From JBGPTF01 sp041490445 (lineage in GTDB: Bacteria > Acidobacteriota > Terriglobia > Acidiferrales > UBA7541): DNA of 64,000 nt. The DNA lies in assembly GCA_041490445.1 (NCBI GenBank), contig JBGPTF010000005.1:165274-229273 (forward strand). Direction: 5' to 3'. The translations under genes were made by a program, and so were the position numbers. Of this stretch, positions 26,726 through 35,745 are shown piece by piece. The stretch's first letter is position 1. Every line of letters begins with the position of its first letter. Below the pieces are notes generated by a model, which was not told the DNA's origin, searched no databases, and worked only from the letters and a program-made list of their open reading frames with translations.

Positions 26726-28032
26726 GCCCGGCGAGCAAGAAAGCAGGCAAACAGGCAGCGAGCGCTGCGCAGGCGCGCCGCGATGAGGCGCGCTTCCTAA
26801 TGAACACGTACCGGCGCCCGCCAGTGATGTTCACGCACGGCAAGGGCTGCTATCTCTACGACGAGCGCGGCCGGGCGTATCTGGATTTTCTCGGCGGGAT
26901 CGCGGTGAACGCGCTCGGCCACGCGCATCCGCGGCTCGTACGCGTGATCCGGCGCGAAGCGGCGCGGACGGTTCACGTCTCAAACCTATTTCACAATCCG
27001 TACCAGGGCCCGCTCGCGCGAAAGCTTGCGGAATGGTCGGGGCTCAACCGCGTTTTCTTCACGAACAGCGGCACCGAAGCGATTGACGGGGCGATGAAGC
27101 TGGCGCGCGCCTACGCGCGAAAGCATTCGGGCGAAGCAACTAAGAAGACGCGCATCCTGGCACTCGAAAACTCGTTCCACGGGCGCACATTCGGCGCGCT
27201 TTCCATCACTGCGACGGAAAAATATCGCAAGCCCTTCGAGCCGCTCGTTCCCGGCATCGAGTTCGTGCGTTGCAACGACGTGGCGGACCTCGAAGCAAAG
27301 TTCGACGACACGGTGTGCGCGCTCTTTGTCGAGACGATCCAGGGCGAAGGCGGGATTTTCCCGGTGAGTGAAAACTTCTGGCGCCGCGCGCGCGAGCTGG
27401 CCACAAAGCACGACGCCGCAATCGTGGCCGACGAGATTCAGTGCGGGCTGGGGCGCACCGGACGCGCGTTCGCGTATCAGAAATTCAATGCGCCGCCGGA
27501 CATTGTGACGGTGGCGAAACCGCTGGCGGGCGGTTTGCCGCTTGGCGCGATTCTGGCGAATGAGAAGTTTGCCGCCGCATTTTCTCCGGGGCTGCACGGC
27601 ACGACGTTCGGCGGCGGGCCGCTGGTGTGCGCCACCGCGCTGGAGTTTTTGACGGTGGTGGAAGAGCAGAAGCTGATGGAAAACGTCCGGGAGCGCGGCG
27701 CTGAACTTCGCGACGGGCTCGAGAAGCTTGCCGCGCGCTTCGACTTCGTCCGTGAGATCCGCGGCGAAGGATTGATGTGGGGCGTGGACCTGGCCGTGGA
27801 CGGCGGGGATTACGTGAAGAGCGCCCTCGCCCGCGGTCTGATCATCAATTGCACGCACGACCATATTCTCCGCCTGTTGCCGCCGTTCATCGTCCGCGCA
27901 GCGCAGGTGAAAGAGTTTCTGGGCAGGTTCGAAACGGTTCTGGCCAGAACGCCGAAGCCGAAAGCCAAGCCCGCTGCAGAAGCGCCGGCAGCGGAGGCAA
28001 AATCTCAGGCGATGCTGGCCACAGCGAGGTAA
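26722..28032 (+). CDS. argD: Acetylornithine aminotransferase
   Basis: A 436-residue class III PLP aminotransferase converting N-acetylglutamate semialdehyde to N-acetylornithine. Seen: FTNSGTEAIDGAMKLAR (PLP phosphate site), SFHGRTFGALS, ADEIQCGLGRTG and the Schiff-base lysine in TVAKPLAGGLPLGA. An Ala/Lys/Pro-rich tail of about 30 residues follows the fold. ATGA overlap with argB. Confidence 0.95.
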   Translation: MSPASKKAGKQAASAAQARRDEARFLMNTYRRPPVMFTHGKGCYLYDERGRAYLDFLGGIAVNALGHAHPRLVRVIRREAARTVHVSNLFHNPYQGPLARKLAEWSGLNRVFFTNSGTEAIDGAMKLARAYARKHSGEATKKTRILALENSFHGRTFGALSITATEKYRKPFEPLVPGIEFVRCNDVADLEAKFDDTVCALFVETIQGEGGIFPVSENFWRRARELATKHDAAIVADEIQCGLGRTGRAFAYQKFNAPPDIVTVAKPLAGGLPLGAILANEKFAAAFSPGLHGTTFGGGPLVCATALEFLTVVEEQKLMENVRERGAELRDGLEKLAARFDFVREIRGEGLMWGVDLAVDGGDYVKSALARGLIINCTHDHILRLLPPFIVRAAQVKEFLGRFETVLARTPKPKAKPAAEAPAAEAKSQAMLATAR

Positions 28033-28034
28033 AC

Positions 28035-28976
28035 ATGAACGCAGTCGCCGCGCCCGCACGATTATTGCGTGACCTGGTGACCGGGATGGAATGGAGCCCG
28101 GCGCAGGCGCGCGAGCTGTTCCACGTGGCCGCAGACGTAAAGTCACGCCCCGAACGCTACCACCAGGCGCTTGCGGGCAAGTTTCTCGCCATGATTTTCG
28201 AGAAGCCCTCGCTGCGCACGCGCGTGACGTTTGAAGTAGGGATGGCGAGCCTTGGCGGGTCGGCCGTTTTTCTGGATCACGCGAATTCGCGGCTGGGCGA
28301 GCGCGAATCGGTGCGGGATGTGGCGCGCAACCTTGAACGCTGGGTGCAGGGCATCGTCGTGCGGACGTTCGAGCAGCGCATCGTCGAAGAGCTGGCCGAG
28401 GGCGCAGACATTCCGGTGATCAACGCGCTATCCGACAGTTATCATCCCTGCCAGGCGCTTTCCGATTTCTTCACGCTCGAAGAACATTTTGGTGGCGTAC
28501 GGGGATTGAAGCTGGCGTATGTCGGCGACGGAAACAACGTGTGCCATTCTCTGCTTTCGATCGGCGCGCGCGTGGGGGCACAGGTCCGCGTGGCGACGCC
28601 CGAGGGCTACGAACCGAATCCGGGCGTGGTCGCGGATGCGAAACGCATCGCGCGCGAGACACGAGGAAAGATTGAAATCGTGCGATTCCCGGAGGAAGCG
28701 GCCGCCGGCGCGCAAGCGGTGTACACCGACGTCTGGGCGAGCATGGGCCAGGAAGACGAAGCGGCCGCGCGCGCAGTGACGTTTGCGCCGTATCAGGTGA
28801 ACGAGGCGCTGATGGCTCATGCGGCGCCGCAGGCCGTCTTTATGCATTGTTTGCCGGCGCATCGCGGCTCGGAAGTGACCGACGGAGTGATGGACTCGCC
28901 GCAATCTATCGTCTTCGACCAGGCGGAAAACCGCCTGCACGTGCAGAAAGCCATTCTGCTGACATTGCTGAGCTGA
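28035..28976 (+). CDS. argF: Ornithine carbamoyltransferase
   Basis: A 313-residue transcarbamylase making citrulline. The carbamoyl-phosphate loop reads FEKPSLRTRVTFE (SLRTR rather than the commoner STRTR). HPCQALSDF, DVWASMGQE and MHCLPAHRGSEVTDGVMD match ornithine-type enzymes, and the last motif includes the ornithine-side cysteine. SLRTR also occurs in N-acetylornithine enzymes, but argJ in the same operon regenerates free ornithine, so the ornithine assignment is preferred. The start is 2 bp after argD. Confidence 0.93.
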   Translation: MNAVAAPARLLRDLVTGMEWSPAQARELFHVAADVKSRPERYHQALAGKFLAMIFEKPSLRTRVTFEVGMASLGGSAVFLDHANSRLGERESVRDVARNLERWVQGIVVRTFEQRIVEELAEGADIPVINALSDSYHPCQALSDFFTLEEHFGGVRGLKLAYVGDGNNVCHSLLSIGARVGAQVRVATPEGYEPNPGVVADAKRIARETRGKIEIVRFPEEAAAGAQAVYTDVWASMGQEDEAAARAVTFAPYQVNEALMAHAAPQAVFMHCLPAHRGSEVTDGVMDSPQSIVFDQAENRLHVQKAILLTLLS

Positions 28977-28986
28977 GGAGAATCTC

Positions 28987-30228
28987 TTGCCGAAAAAAGT
29001 TGTTCTCGCCTACTCGGGCGGACTCGATACTTCGATCATCATTCCCTGGCTGAAGGAAAACTACGGCGGCTGCGAAGTAATCGCCATGATCGGCGATCTC
29101 GGCCAGCAAGAAGATCTCGAAGCGGTGCGGCGGAAGGCGCTGGCAACCGGCGCGAGCGCCGCGTTCGTCGAAGACCTCCGCGAAGAATTCATCACCGGCT
29201 ACATCTGGCCGACGCTTCGCGCGGGCGCAGTGTACGAACACAAGTACCTGCTGGGAACGTCGTTTGCGCGGCCGCTGCTGGCGCGGCGTCAAGTGGAGCT
29301 CGCGCGCCGGATGGGCGCCGACGCGGTGGCGCACGGCTGCACCGGCAAAGGCAACGATCAAGTGCGCTTCGAGCTGGCGGCCAAGGCACTGGCGCCGGAG
29401 CTGAGAATCATCGCGCCGTGGCGCGAGTGGAACATCACGTCGCGCGAAGAAGCGATCGCGTACGCGCGCGCCCACAACGTTCCGGTGGAACAGACGACCA
29501 AGAATATTTACAGCCGGGATCGAAACATCTGGCACTTGAGCCATGAAGGCGGCCGGCTGGAAGATCCCGCCAACGAGCCGGAAGAAGCCATGTGGCAGTG
29601 GGTCGTCTCGACCGCAGAGGCGCCGGACAAGCCCGCCAAAGTCGAAATCGAATTTGAGGAAGGCGTTCCGGTGGCGGTGGATGGCCAGCGTCTGAGTCCG
29701 GTGGAGCTGATCGAAAAGCTGAACGCGATTGGTGCGGCGAACGCGGTGGGACGCATTGACCTGGTGGAGAATCGCCTGGTCGGCATCAAATCGCGCGGCG
29801 CGTACGAAACGCCCGGGGGGACGCTGCTGGTGGCGGCGCATCGCGAGCTCGAGGCGCTGTGCCTCGACCGCGAGACGGCTCATTACCAGCAGATCGTGTC
29901 GCTGCGGTACGCGGAGATGGTGTACTACGGCATGTGGTTCACGCCACTGCGCGAGGCGCTCGACGCATTTTTCGCGAGCACGCAACAGCGCGTCACCGGC
30001 AGCGTCGGCCTGTCGCTTTACAAGGGCAACGTGAACGTGATTGGCCGCCAGTCGCCCTACTCGCTCTATCGCACCAACCTCGCGAGCTTCACAATGACCG
30101 GCTACAACCCGAAGGACGCCGAAGGCTTCATCAATCTCTTCGCGCTGTCGATCACCGTCCCGCAGGCCGAACATGCCGACAACGAACGCGTTGCGAATTC
30201 CGTGCCGCAGGGAGCGAGGAGCCGTTGA
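28987..30228 (+). CDS. argG: Argininosuccinate synthase
   Basis: A 413-residue ATP-dependent ligase joining citrulline and aspartate. LAYSGGLDTSI near residue 8 is the PP-loop. AHGCTGKGNDQVRFE and RNIWHLSHEGG are signature blocks, as is SLYKGNVNVIGRQSPYSLY near the C-terminus. A TTG start at 28987 is set by GAGGAG 5-7 nt upstream. Normal length. Confidence 0.96.
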   Translation: MPKKVVLAYSGGLDTSIIIPWLKENYGGCEVIAMIGDLGQQEDLEAVRRKALATGASAAFVEDLREEFITGYIWPTLRAGAVYEHKYLLGTSFARPLLARRQVELARRMGADAVAHGCTGKGNDQVRFELAAKALAPELRIIAPWREWNITSREEAIAYARAHNVPVEQTTKNIYSRDRNIWHLSHEGGRLEDPANEPEEAMWQWVVSTAEAPDKPAKVEIEFEEGVPVAVDGQRLSPVELIEKLNAIGAANAVGRIDLVENRLVGIKSRGAYETPGGTLLVAAHRELEALCLDRETAHYQQIVSLRYAEMVYYGMWFTPLREALDAFFASTQQRVTGSVGLSLYKGNVNVIGRQSPYSLYRTNLASFTMTGYNPKDAEGFINLFALSITVPQAEHADNERVANSVPQGARSR

Positions 30229-31634
30229 GCGGCCCAAGTGAACAGAAAATGTGGGGCGGGCGGTTCGAGCGCTCTCCGAACGCGTCATTCTACGAGTTCG
30301 AGCGCTCGTGGAGCATCGACCGGCGGCTGCTGCCGTACGAGCTGGCGGTGGACCGCACCTGGGCCCGCGCGCTCGAGCGGGTGCGCCTGCTCACCGGGGA
30401 AGAACGCGACAAAATTACGGACGCGCTCGATGAGATCGAGCGGCGCGCGAAGACCGACGCCGCCTGGCTGGATGGCTCGGCCGCGGAAGACGTTCACCAT
30501 TTTGTCGAGCTGGCGATCATGGAAAAGCTCGGCCCGCTCGGCGCGAAGCTGCACACCGGCCGGAGCCGGAATGAGCTGGTCGTCACCGAGTTTCGCCTGT
30601 TCCTCAAGGATGCCGCCGCGGAAATGCGGCGCGCCGTCAGCGGGCTGATCGCGGCCCTGCTCGCGCAAGCGGAGAAAAACTTCGGGCTGCCGATGCCCGG
30701 CATGACTCACCTGCAGCACGGCCAGCCGATCCTCGTCTCACATTTCCTTCTCGCGCATGCCGAAGGTTTTTTTCACGACCTCGACCGAATCGGATTTGCC
30801 GCGAGCACAGTGGACGCTTGTCCGATGGGCTCGGGTGCGCTGGCGGGCTGCGGATTCCCGGTGGATCGAATGGCCATCGCGCGGGAGCTAGGCTTCGCGC
30901 GGATCACGCGCAACAGCCTCGATGCGGTGAGCCGGCGCGATTTTGCGCTGGATTATCTTTACGCACTCGTCGTGTTCGCGAGCCACCTGTCGCGGCTGGC
31001 GGAAGATTTCATCTTATTTGCTTCGCAGGAGTTCGGCTTCGTCCAGCTCCCCGATGAATATTCGACCGGTAGCAGCCTGATGCCTCAGAAGAAAAATCCC
31101 GACGCCTGGGAGCTGATCCGCGGAAAGAGCGGGCGGATCACGGCGGCGCTGGTTGCGCTGCTGACGACGCTGAAGGGCTTGCCGACGAGCTACCAGCGCG
31201 ATTTGCAGGAGGACAAGGAGCCGCTGTTCGGCGCGCACGACCAGGCGCTGGCCATGGCGCAGATTGCAGCGGGCGCCGTCGCAGCGATGAAATTCAACGA
31301 GGCGCGGCTGCGCGACGCGGCGTCCGATCCATCGCTACTGGCCACCGAGGCGGCGGATTATCTGGTTGTGCGCGGCGTGCCGTTCCGCCAGGCGCATGAA
31401 ATCATCGGCAAGGCGATTCGCGAAGCGGAGCAGCAGGGTAAGACGCTGGTCACGCTGCCGCTTGAATCGTTGCAAAAACTGTCGCCGGCATTCGGCGCTG
31501 GTTTTGCAGCGGCGCTGACGCTCGAAGCGTCGCTGGCGCGGCGAAATCTGCCCGGAGGCACCGCGCCGGAGGCGGTGCGCGCGGCGCTGGCCGAGTTTCG
31601 CGCGCGGCTCGAAGGGCAGGGGGTGGGGCGATGA
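30225..31634 (+). CDS. argH: Argininosuccinate lyase
   Basis: A 469-residue fumarase-superfamily lyase yielding arginine and fumarate. KMWGGRFERSPN opens the protein, HTGRSRNELVVTEFRLF and MTHLQHGQP are active-site blocks, and TGSSLMPQKKNPD is the superfamily signature with the catalytic serine loop. The most likely start is TTG at 30225, sharing bases with the argG stop and preceded by GAGGAG; ATG at 30249 is the alternative. Confidence 0.95.
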   Translation: MSGPSEQKMWGGRFERSPNASFYEFERSWSIDRRLLPYELAVDRTWARALERVRLLTGEERDKITDALDEIERRAKTDAAWLDGSAAEDVHHFVELAIMEKLGPLGAKLHTGRSRNELVVTEFRLFLKDAAAEMRRAVSGLIAALLAQAEKNFGLPMPGMTHLQHGQPILVSHFLLAHAEGFFHDLDRIGFAASTVDACPMGSGALAGCGFPVDRMAIARELGFARITRNSLDAVSRRDFALDYLYALVVFASHLSRLAEDFILFASQEFGFVQLPDEYSTGSSLMPQKKNPDAWELIRGKSGRITAALVALLTTLKGLPTSYQRDLQEDKEPLFGAHDQALAMAQIAAGAVAAMKFNEARLRDAASDPSLLATEAADYLVVRGVPFRQAHEIIGKAIREAEQQGKTLVTLPLESLQKLSPAFGAGFAAALTLEASLARRNLPGGTAPEAVRAALAEFRARLEGQGVGR

Positions 31635-32143
31635 AGGCGCGCCGGGCACGCGCGGGAGATGCCGTCGCGATCCACCGCCTGATCGCGCACTACGCCGGAG
31701 AAGGAGTGCTGCTTCCTCGCAGCGAAGCCGATATCCGCGAACATTTCAGCCGCTTTCTGGTTCTCGAAGATAAGGACGCGTTCCTTGGATGCGTGGCGAT
31801 TGAGCCGTACGGGGTGGAGCTTGCGGAGATTCGTTCTCTTGCCATCAGTCCGGAAATTCGCGGGCGCGGTTTCGGCGCGAAGCTGGTGCAAGCGGCTCTG
31901 CGAGAAGCGCGGCGGAAGAAAATCGCGCGGGTATTCGCGGTGACGCATGCGCCGGAGTTTTTCCAGCGCTATGGATTCGCGTCGGCGGCGCGGCAGACCG
32001 TGCCTGAGAAAATCGCGCGCGATTGTAATGCCTGCCCGAAGAAGCGCACCTGCCGCCTGATCGCCGTGGTCTTCACGGTGTGCCCGGAGCGCGTCGCGCT
32101 GCCGGTGCTGAGCATCTCCGCGAGTCCAGCCCCCGCCGTATGA
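31631..32143 (+). CDS. argA: Short GNAT-type N-acetylglutamate synthase
   Basis: A 170-residue GNAT acetyltransferase: IRSLAISPEIRGRGFGAKLVQAALREAR is the acetyl-CoA pyrophosphate loop, followed by HAPEFFQRYGF. Stand-alone GNATs of this size inside arg operons acetylate glutamate and replace the classical two-domain ArgA. A cysteine cluster near residue 137 (DCNACPKKRTC) is typical of this subgroup. ATGA overlaps on both sides tie it to argH and argJ. Together with ArgJ it gives two routes to N-acetylglutamate. Confidence 0.88.
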   Translation: MKARRARAGDAVAIHRLIAHYAGEGVLLPRSEADIREHFSRFLVLEDKDAFLGCVAIEPYGVELAEIRSLAISPEIRGRGFGAKLVQAALREARRKKIARVFAVTHAPEFFQRYGFASAARQTVPEKIARDCNACPKKRTCRLIAVVFTVCPERVALPVLSISASPAPAV

Positions 32144-33351
32144 CGCCCCGCCTTCCGGATGGCGCGATTCCTCGCGGCTTTTCGTTTTCCTCGACGGCCT
32201 GCGGGCTGAAGCGATACGGGCCTGACCTGGCGCTGCTCGCGAGCGAGGTTGCTGCGTCGGCGGCGTGCGTGTTCACGACAAATCTCGTGCAGGCCGCGCC
32301 AGTGATCGTCTCGCGCGAGCATCTGCGGCGTTCCGGCGGGCGCGCGCGCGCCGTGATTGTGAATTCCGGAAATGCGAATTGCGCGACTGGCCCGGCGGGG
32401 CTCGCCGCGGCGCAGAATACTGCGGCGCAGCTTGCACGCGTGCTGGGATGCCGCGTGGAAGGGATCCTGGTTTGCTCGACAGGCGTGATTGGCGCAGCGC
32501 TGCGCGTTGAGAGGATTCTTCGCGCCGTGCCGGAGCTGGTGAAGAAGCGCCGCGCCTCGGCCACCTCATTTCTGAAACTGTCACGCGCGATCATGACCAC
32601 CGACACGCGGCCGAAATGGGCGTCGGCGCGCTGCCGCATCCGGGGAAGCGAAGTGCGCCTGGCCGGTTGCGCAAAGGGCGCGGGGATGATTCAACCGAAC
32701 TTGGCGACGATGCTTTCGTTTATCGCCACGGATGCAACGATTCAGCCGGCGCTACTCCGCCGCGCGTTGCGAGAAGCAGTGCGCGGCACGTTCAACGCGA
32801 TCACGGTGGATGGCGACACGTCCACAAACGACACGGTCGCCGTGCTGGCGAACGGCGCGTCCGGCGCGCCTGTGATTCGCACCGGCAGCGGGGAATACCG
32901 GGCATTTTGCACCGCGCTGGAAAGCGTCTGCCGTTCGCTGGCGCTGGCGATTGTGGCGGATGGCGAGGGCGCAAAGCGCGTGATCGAAATCGAAGTGCGC
33001 GGCGCGAGTTCCGACGGCGCGGCTGAACAGATCGCGCGAACCATCGCGAATTCACCATTGGTGAAGACTGCATTTGCGGGCGCGGACCCAAACTGGGGCC
33101 GCATCCTTGCGGCAGCGGGACGCGCGGGCGTGAAATTCAATCCCGAGCGGGCCGATGTGTATCTTGCGGGGATGCTGGTTTGCCGGCACGGGCGCGAGCA
33201 CCGGTTCAACGAGCGCGTGGCGCATCGCAAAATGCTCGCGAACTGCGTGCCGGTTGTCGTGAATTTGCGCGCGGGCCGCGGCCGGGCGCGGATTTGGACC
33301 TGCGATTTCACCGGCGAATACGTCACCATCAACGCCAGCTATCGCACCTAG
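32140..33351 (+). CDS. argJ: Glutamate N-acetyltransferase / ornithine acetyltransferase
   Basis: A 403-residue ArgJ which moves the acetyl group from N-acetylornithine to glutamate and makes the pathway cyclic. KGAGMIQPNLATMLSF contains the self-cleavage site before the threonine nucleophile, giving alpha and beta chains. DGDTSTNDT and ADPNWGRILAA are signature blocks. It is the last gene of the operon. Confidence 0.95.
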   Translation: MTPRLPDGAIPRGFSFSSTACGLKRYGPDLALLASEVAASAACVFTTNLVQAAPVIVSREHLRRSGGRARAVIVNSGNANCATGPAGLAAAQNTAAQLARVLGCRVEGILVCSTGVIGAALRVERILRAVPELVKKRRASATSFLKLSRAIMTTDTRPKWASARCRIRGSEVRLAGCAKGAGMIQPNLATMLSFIATDATIQPALLRRALREAVRGTFNAITVDGDTSTNDTVAVLANGASGAPVIRTGSGEYRAFCTALESVCRSLALAIVADGEGAKRVIEIEVRGASSDGAAEQIARTIANSPLVKTAFAGADPNWGRILAAAGRAGVKFNPERADVYLAGMLVCRHGREHRFNERVAHRKMLANCVPVVVNLRAGRGRARIWTCDFTGEYVTINASYRT

Positions 33352-33395
33352 CAGTTTTCCTCACGGCAGTTCATTCACAAATCATGGGGGAACGG

Positions 33396-35009
33396 CTATT
33401 TCCACTCCCAGTTGGCGTACTGCTCGCGGAGTTTGGCCTTGAGAAATTTTCCGACCGAGGTGCGGGGAATTTCCGGGGCGAACGTGAACGCCTCAGGTAA
33501 CTGCCATTTCGCGAAACGCGCGGCCAGGAAGGCGCGCAGCTCTTCCGGCGTCGCGCGGCCACCTTCTTTTAAGACAACCACGGCGAGCGGGCGCTCCTGC
33601 CATTTCGGATGCGGCACGGCGATGACGGCGGCCTCACGCACGGCGGGATGGCCCATCAACGCGTTTTCGAGATCCACCGAGCTAATCCATTCTCCGCCGG
33701 ATTTGATCAAATCCTTGCTGCGGTCCACGATCTTGACGTAGCCGTGCTCGTCAATGCAGGCAATGTCGCCGGTGCGGAACCATCCGTCGGCGGTCCAGCG
33801 ATCTTTCGTTTCGGGCGCCTCGTAATAACTCGCCGCCACCCACGGTCCGCGAACTTCAAGTTCGCCGACAGTTTTTCCGTCCCAGGGAGCGATACCCTCG
33901 GGCGTCGTCACGCGAAGCTCGACGAACGGAGCCGGCCAACCCTGCTTCGCGCGCATCGCGTACTTTTCGTCCTCGGACCAGCCGGCCATGTAGGACTTCA
34001 AGTGCCCAGTGGTGGCGAGCGGAGTGGTTTCCGTCAATCCCCAGAGATGGACGATGTGGAAGCCGAAGCGATCGAGCGAGCGAATCAGAGATTCGGGCGG
34101 AGCGGTGCCCCCGCAGGGAATACACACTTCATTTGCGAACTTCCAGCGGCCGGGATACTTTTCGAGCGCTGCGAGAACGCCAATCCAAACGGTCGGCACG
34201 GCGCAAGCTCTTGTCACGCGCTGCTTCTCGATCAAGTCGAGCAGGCTTTCGGCATCAAGGTGCGGCCCCGGAAAAATCATCTTTGCGCCGACCATCGCGC
34301 AGGTGAACGGAACGCCCCAGGCGTTGGCGTGAAACATGGAGGATACGGGAAGAACTACATCCTCGTGCGAGATGCCGAAGGTATCCGCCATCGCCTGGGC
34401 AAAACTGTGAAGCACGAGCGCCCGGTGGGAATAGACAACACCTTTTGCGTTGCCGGTCGTGCCCGAGGTGAAACACATCGCTGCAGCTTCATTCTCGTCG
34501 AGCCTGGGGTACTCGAAATCGCCGCCGGCTTGCTCGAGCAAGGATTCGTACTTCTCCAATCCGGCGGGAATGGCGGCGCCGCCGTAGGGGACGACGAACA
34601 CGCGCTCGAATTTCACTTCATCGCGGAATTTTTCATACGTCGGGAGCAGCACATCGTCCACGATCAGGAAGCGATCGCGTGCGTGGTTCGCGATGTAGGC
34701 GATTTCCTTGGGATGGAGCCGCAGATTCAGCGGGTGCAGGACGCCGCCGGACGCAGGGATGCCGAAATACGCTTCGAGATGGGCCGAATGATTCCACATC
34801 AAGGTGGCGACGCGGTCGCCGCGCCGGAGACCGATTTGCTGCAAGGCTTTCGCGAGGCGGCGCGCCCGGCGGTAGAAATCGGCATAGGTATAGTGGTGGA
34901 ACGAGCGATCCGGTTTGCGCGAGACGACTTCAATGGAGCCGAAGAGCGTGCCGGCGCGCTCCAAAATGGGAATCAGCGTCAGGGGAAAATCCATCATCGT
35001 GCCGCGCAT
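33396..35009 (-). CDS. AMP-dependent fatty acyl-CoA synthetase
   Basis: A 537-residue ANL-superfamily enzyme. CFTSGTTGNAKGVVYSHRAL is the P-loop, HLWGLTETTP binds AMP, and WFRTGDIACIDEHGYVKIVDRSKDLIKSGGEWIS is the hinge (A8) region split over domains. The lysine in PRTSVGKFLKAKLRE is the adenylation lysine. It most resembles medium/long-chain fatty acyl-CoA ligases. The ATG at 35009 has GGAGGG 6 nt upstream; the frame is open further but without signals. Convergent with the arg operon. Confidence 0.9.
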   Translation of the reverse strand: MRGTMMDFPLTLIPILERAGTLFGSIEVVSRKPDRSFHHYTYADFYRRARRLAKALQQIGLRRGDRVATLMWNHSAHLEAYFGIPASGGVLHPLNLRLHPKEIAYIANHARDRFLIVDDVLLPTYEKFRDEVKFERVFVVPYGGAAIPAGLEKYESLLEQAGGDFEYPRLDENEAAAMCFTSGTTGNAKGVVYSHRALVLHSFAQAMADTFGISHEDVVLPVSSMFHANAWGVPFTCAMVGAKMIFPGPHLDAESLLDLIEKQRVTRACAVPTVWIGVLAALEKYPGRWKFANEVCIPCGGTAPPESLIRSLDRFGFHIVHLWGLTETTPLATTGHLKSYMAGWSEDEKYAMRAKQGWPAPFVELRVTTPEGIAPWDGKTVGELEVRGPWVAASYYEAPETKDRWTADGWFRTGDIACIDEHGYVKIVDRSKDLIKSGGEWISSVDLENALMGHPAVREAAVIAVPHPKWQERPLAVVVLKEGGRATPEELRAFLAARFAKWQLPEAFTFAPEIPRTSVGKFLKAKLREQYANWEWK

Positions 35010-35276
35010 GGTCGCCCTCCAGGCAGCGTGCCGCATCCTACCACCAACTGATTGCTCGCCCAATGCGGGGAGAGGCAAATCGAGGCGCCGGGGGTTGGTG
35101 TTCCCCTCATGTATTGACTCTCTACCGGGATTAGTCCAAGATTTCACTGCTGAAGCGCCAGTCTCACCTCCGCACGTCCGCGAAGCGAAGGACGGTAACG
35201 AGCGGTTTTGACCCTCCCTCTTCAGCCGATGCACGTGGCGCCCCCTCCGGGCGTGGTCCGGCAAAAGGAGTTCACC

Positions 35277-35657
35277 GTGAAGAAGCTTTATATAGGGAAT
35301 CTGCCTTTCCAGGCGACGGAAGAGGACCTGGCGGCACAGTTCACCAGTGCGGGCGTCAAGACGGATACAGTAACGCTGGTCCGCGACCGTTTCTCAGGAC
35401 AACCGAGGGGCTTCGGGTTTGTCGAGATTGCCGATGATGGCGAGGCGGAAAAGGCCATTGCCGCGTTGAACGGCAAGGATTTCATGGGCCGCGCCATGGT
35501 CGTGAACGAGGCACGTCCCCCGCGCGAAGGCGGTGGAGGTGGCGGCGGACGAGGCGGTCGCGGAGGATTCGGCGGCGGCGGAGGACGCGGGGGCGGCGGA
35601 GGCGGGCGTGGTGGCGGCGGGCGTGGCGGCGGTGGTGGCGGACGCCGCGATTGGTAG
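35277..35657 (+). CDS. RRM RNA-binding protein with Gly/Arg-rich tail
   Basis: A 126-residue protein with one RNA recognition motif (residues about 2-80): RNP2 LYIGNL and RNP1 RGFGFVEI. A tail of about 40 residues is made almost only of Gly and Arg, ending RRDW. Such proteins act as RNA chaperones and are often cold-induced in bacteria. The GTG at 35277 follows AAAGGAG by 6 nt. A good intrinsic terminator follows. Confidence 0.93.
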   Translation: MKKLYIGNLPFQATEEDLAAQFTSAGVKTDTVTLVRDRFSGQPRGFGFVEIADDGEAEKAIAALNGKDFMGRAMVVNEARPPREGGGGGGGRGGRGGFGGGGGRGGGGGGRGGGGRGGGGGGRRDW

Positions 35658-35686
35658 TACAAGATTCCTTCCAAGCTTCGACGTAG

Positions 35687-35720
35687 CGGGCACCGAAATA
35701 GTTCGGTGCCCGTTTCTTCT
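35687..35720 (+). terminator. Rho-independent terminator of the RRM gene
   Basis: An 11-bp perfect stem CGGGCACCGAA / TTCGGTGCCCG with a 4-nt loop, followed by TTTCTTCT. It lies 30 bp after the RRM stop codon. Confidence 0.85.
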
Positions 35721-35745
35721 TCTGGGGTGTCCGGGCGAAAAGCAA

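Noticed and set aside
28906..30288. 460-codon open frame antisense to argG
   Set aside because: Shadow frame of a highly conserved gene, without motifs.
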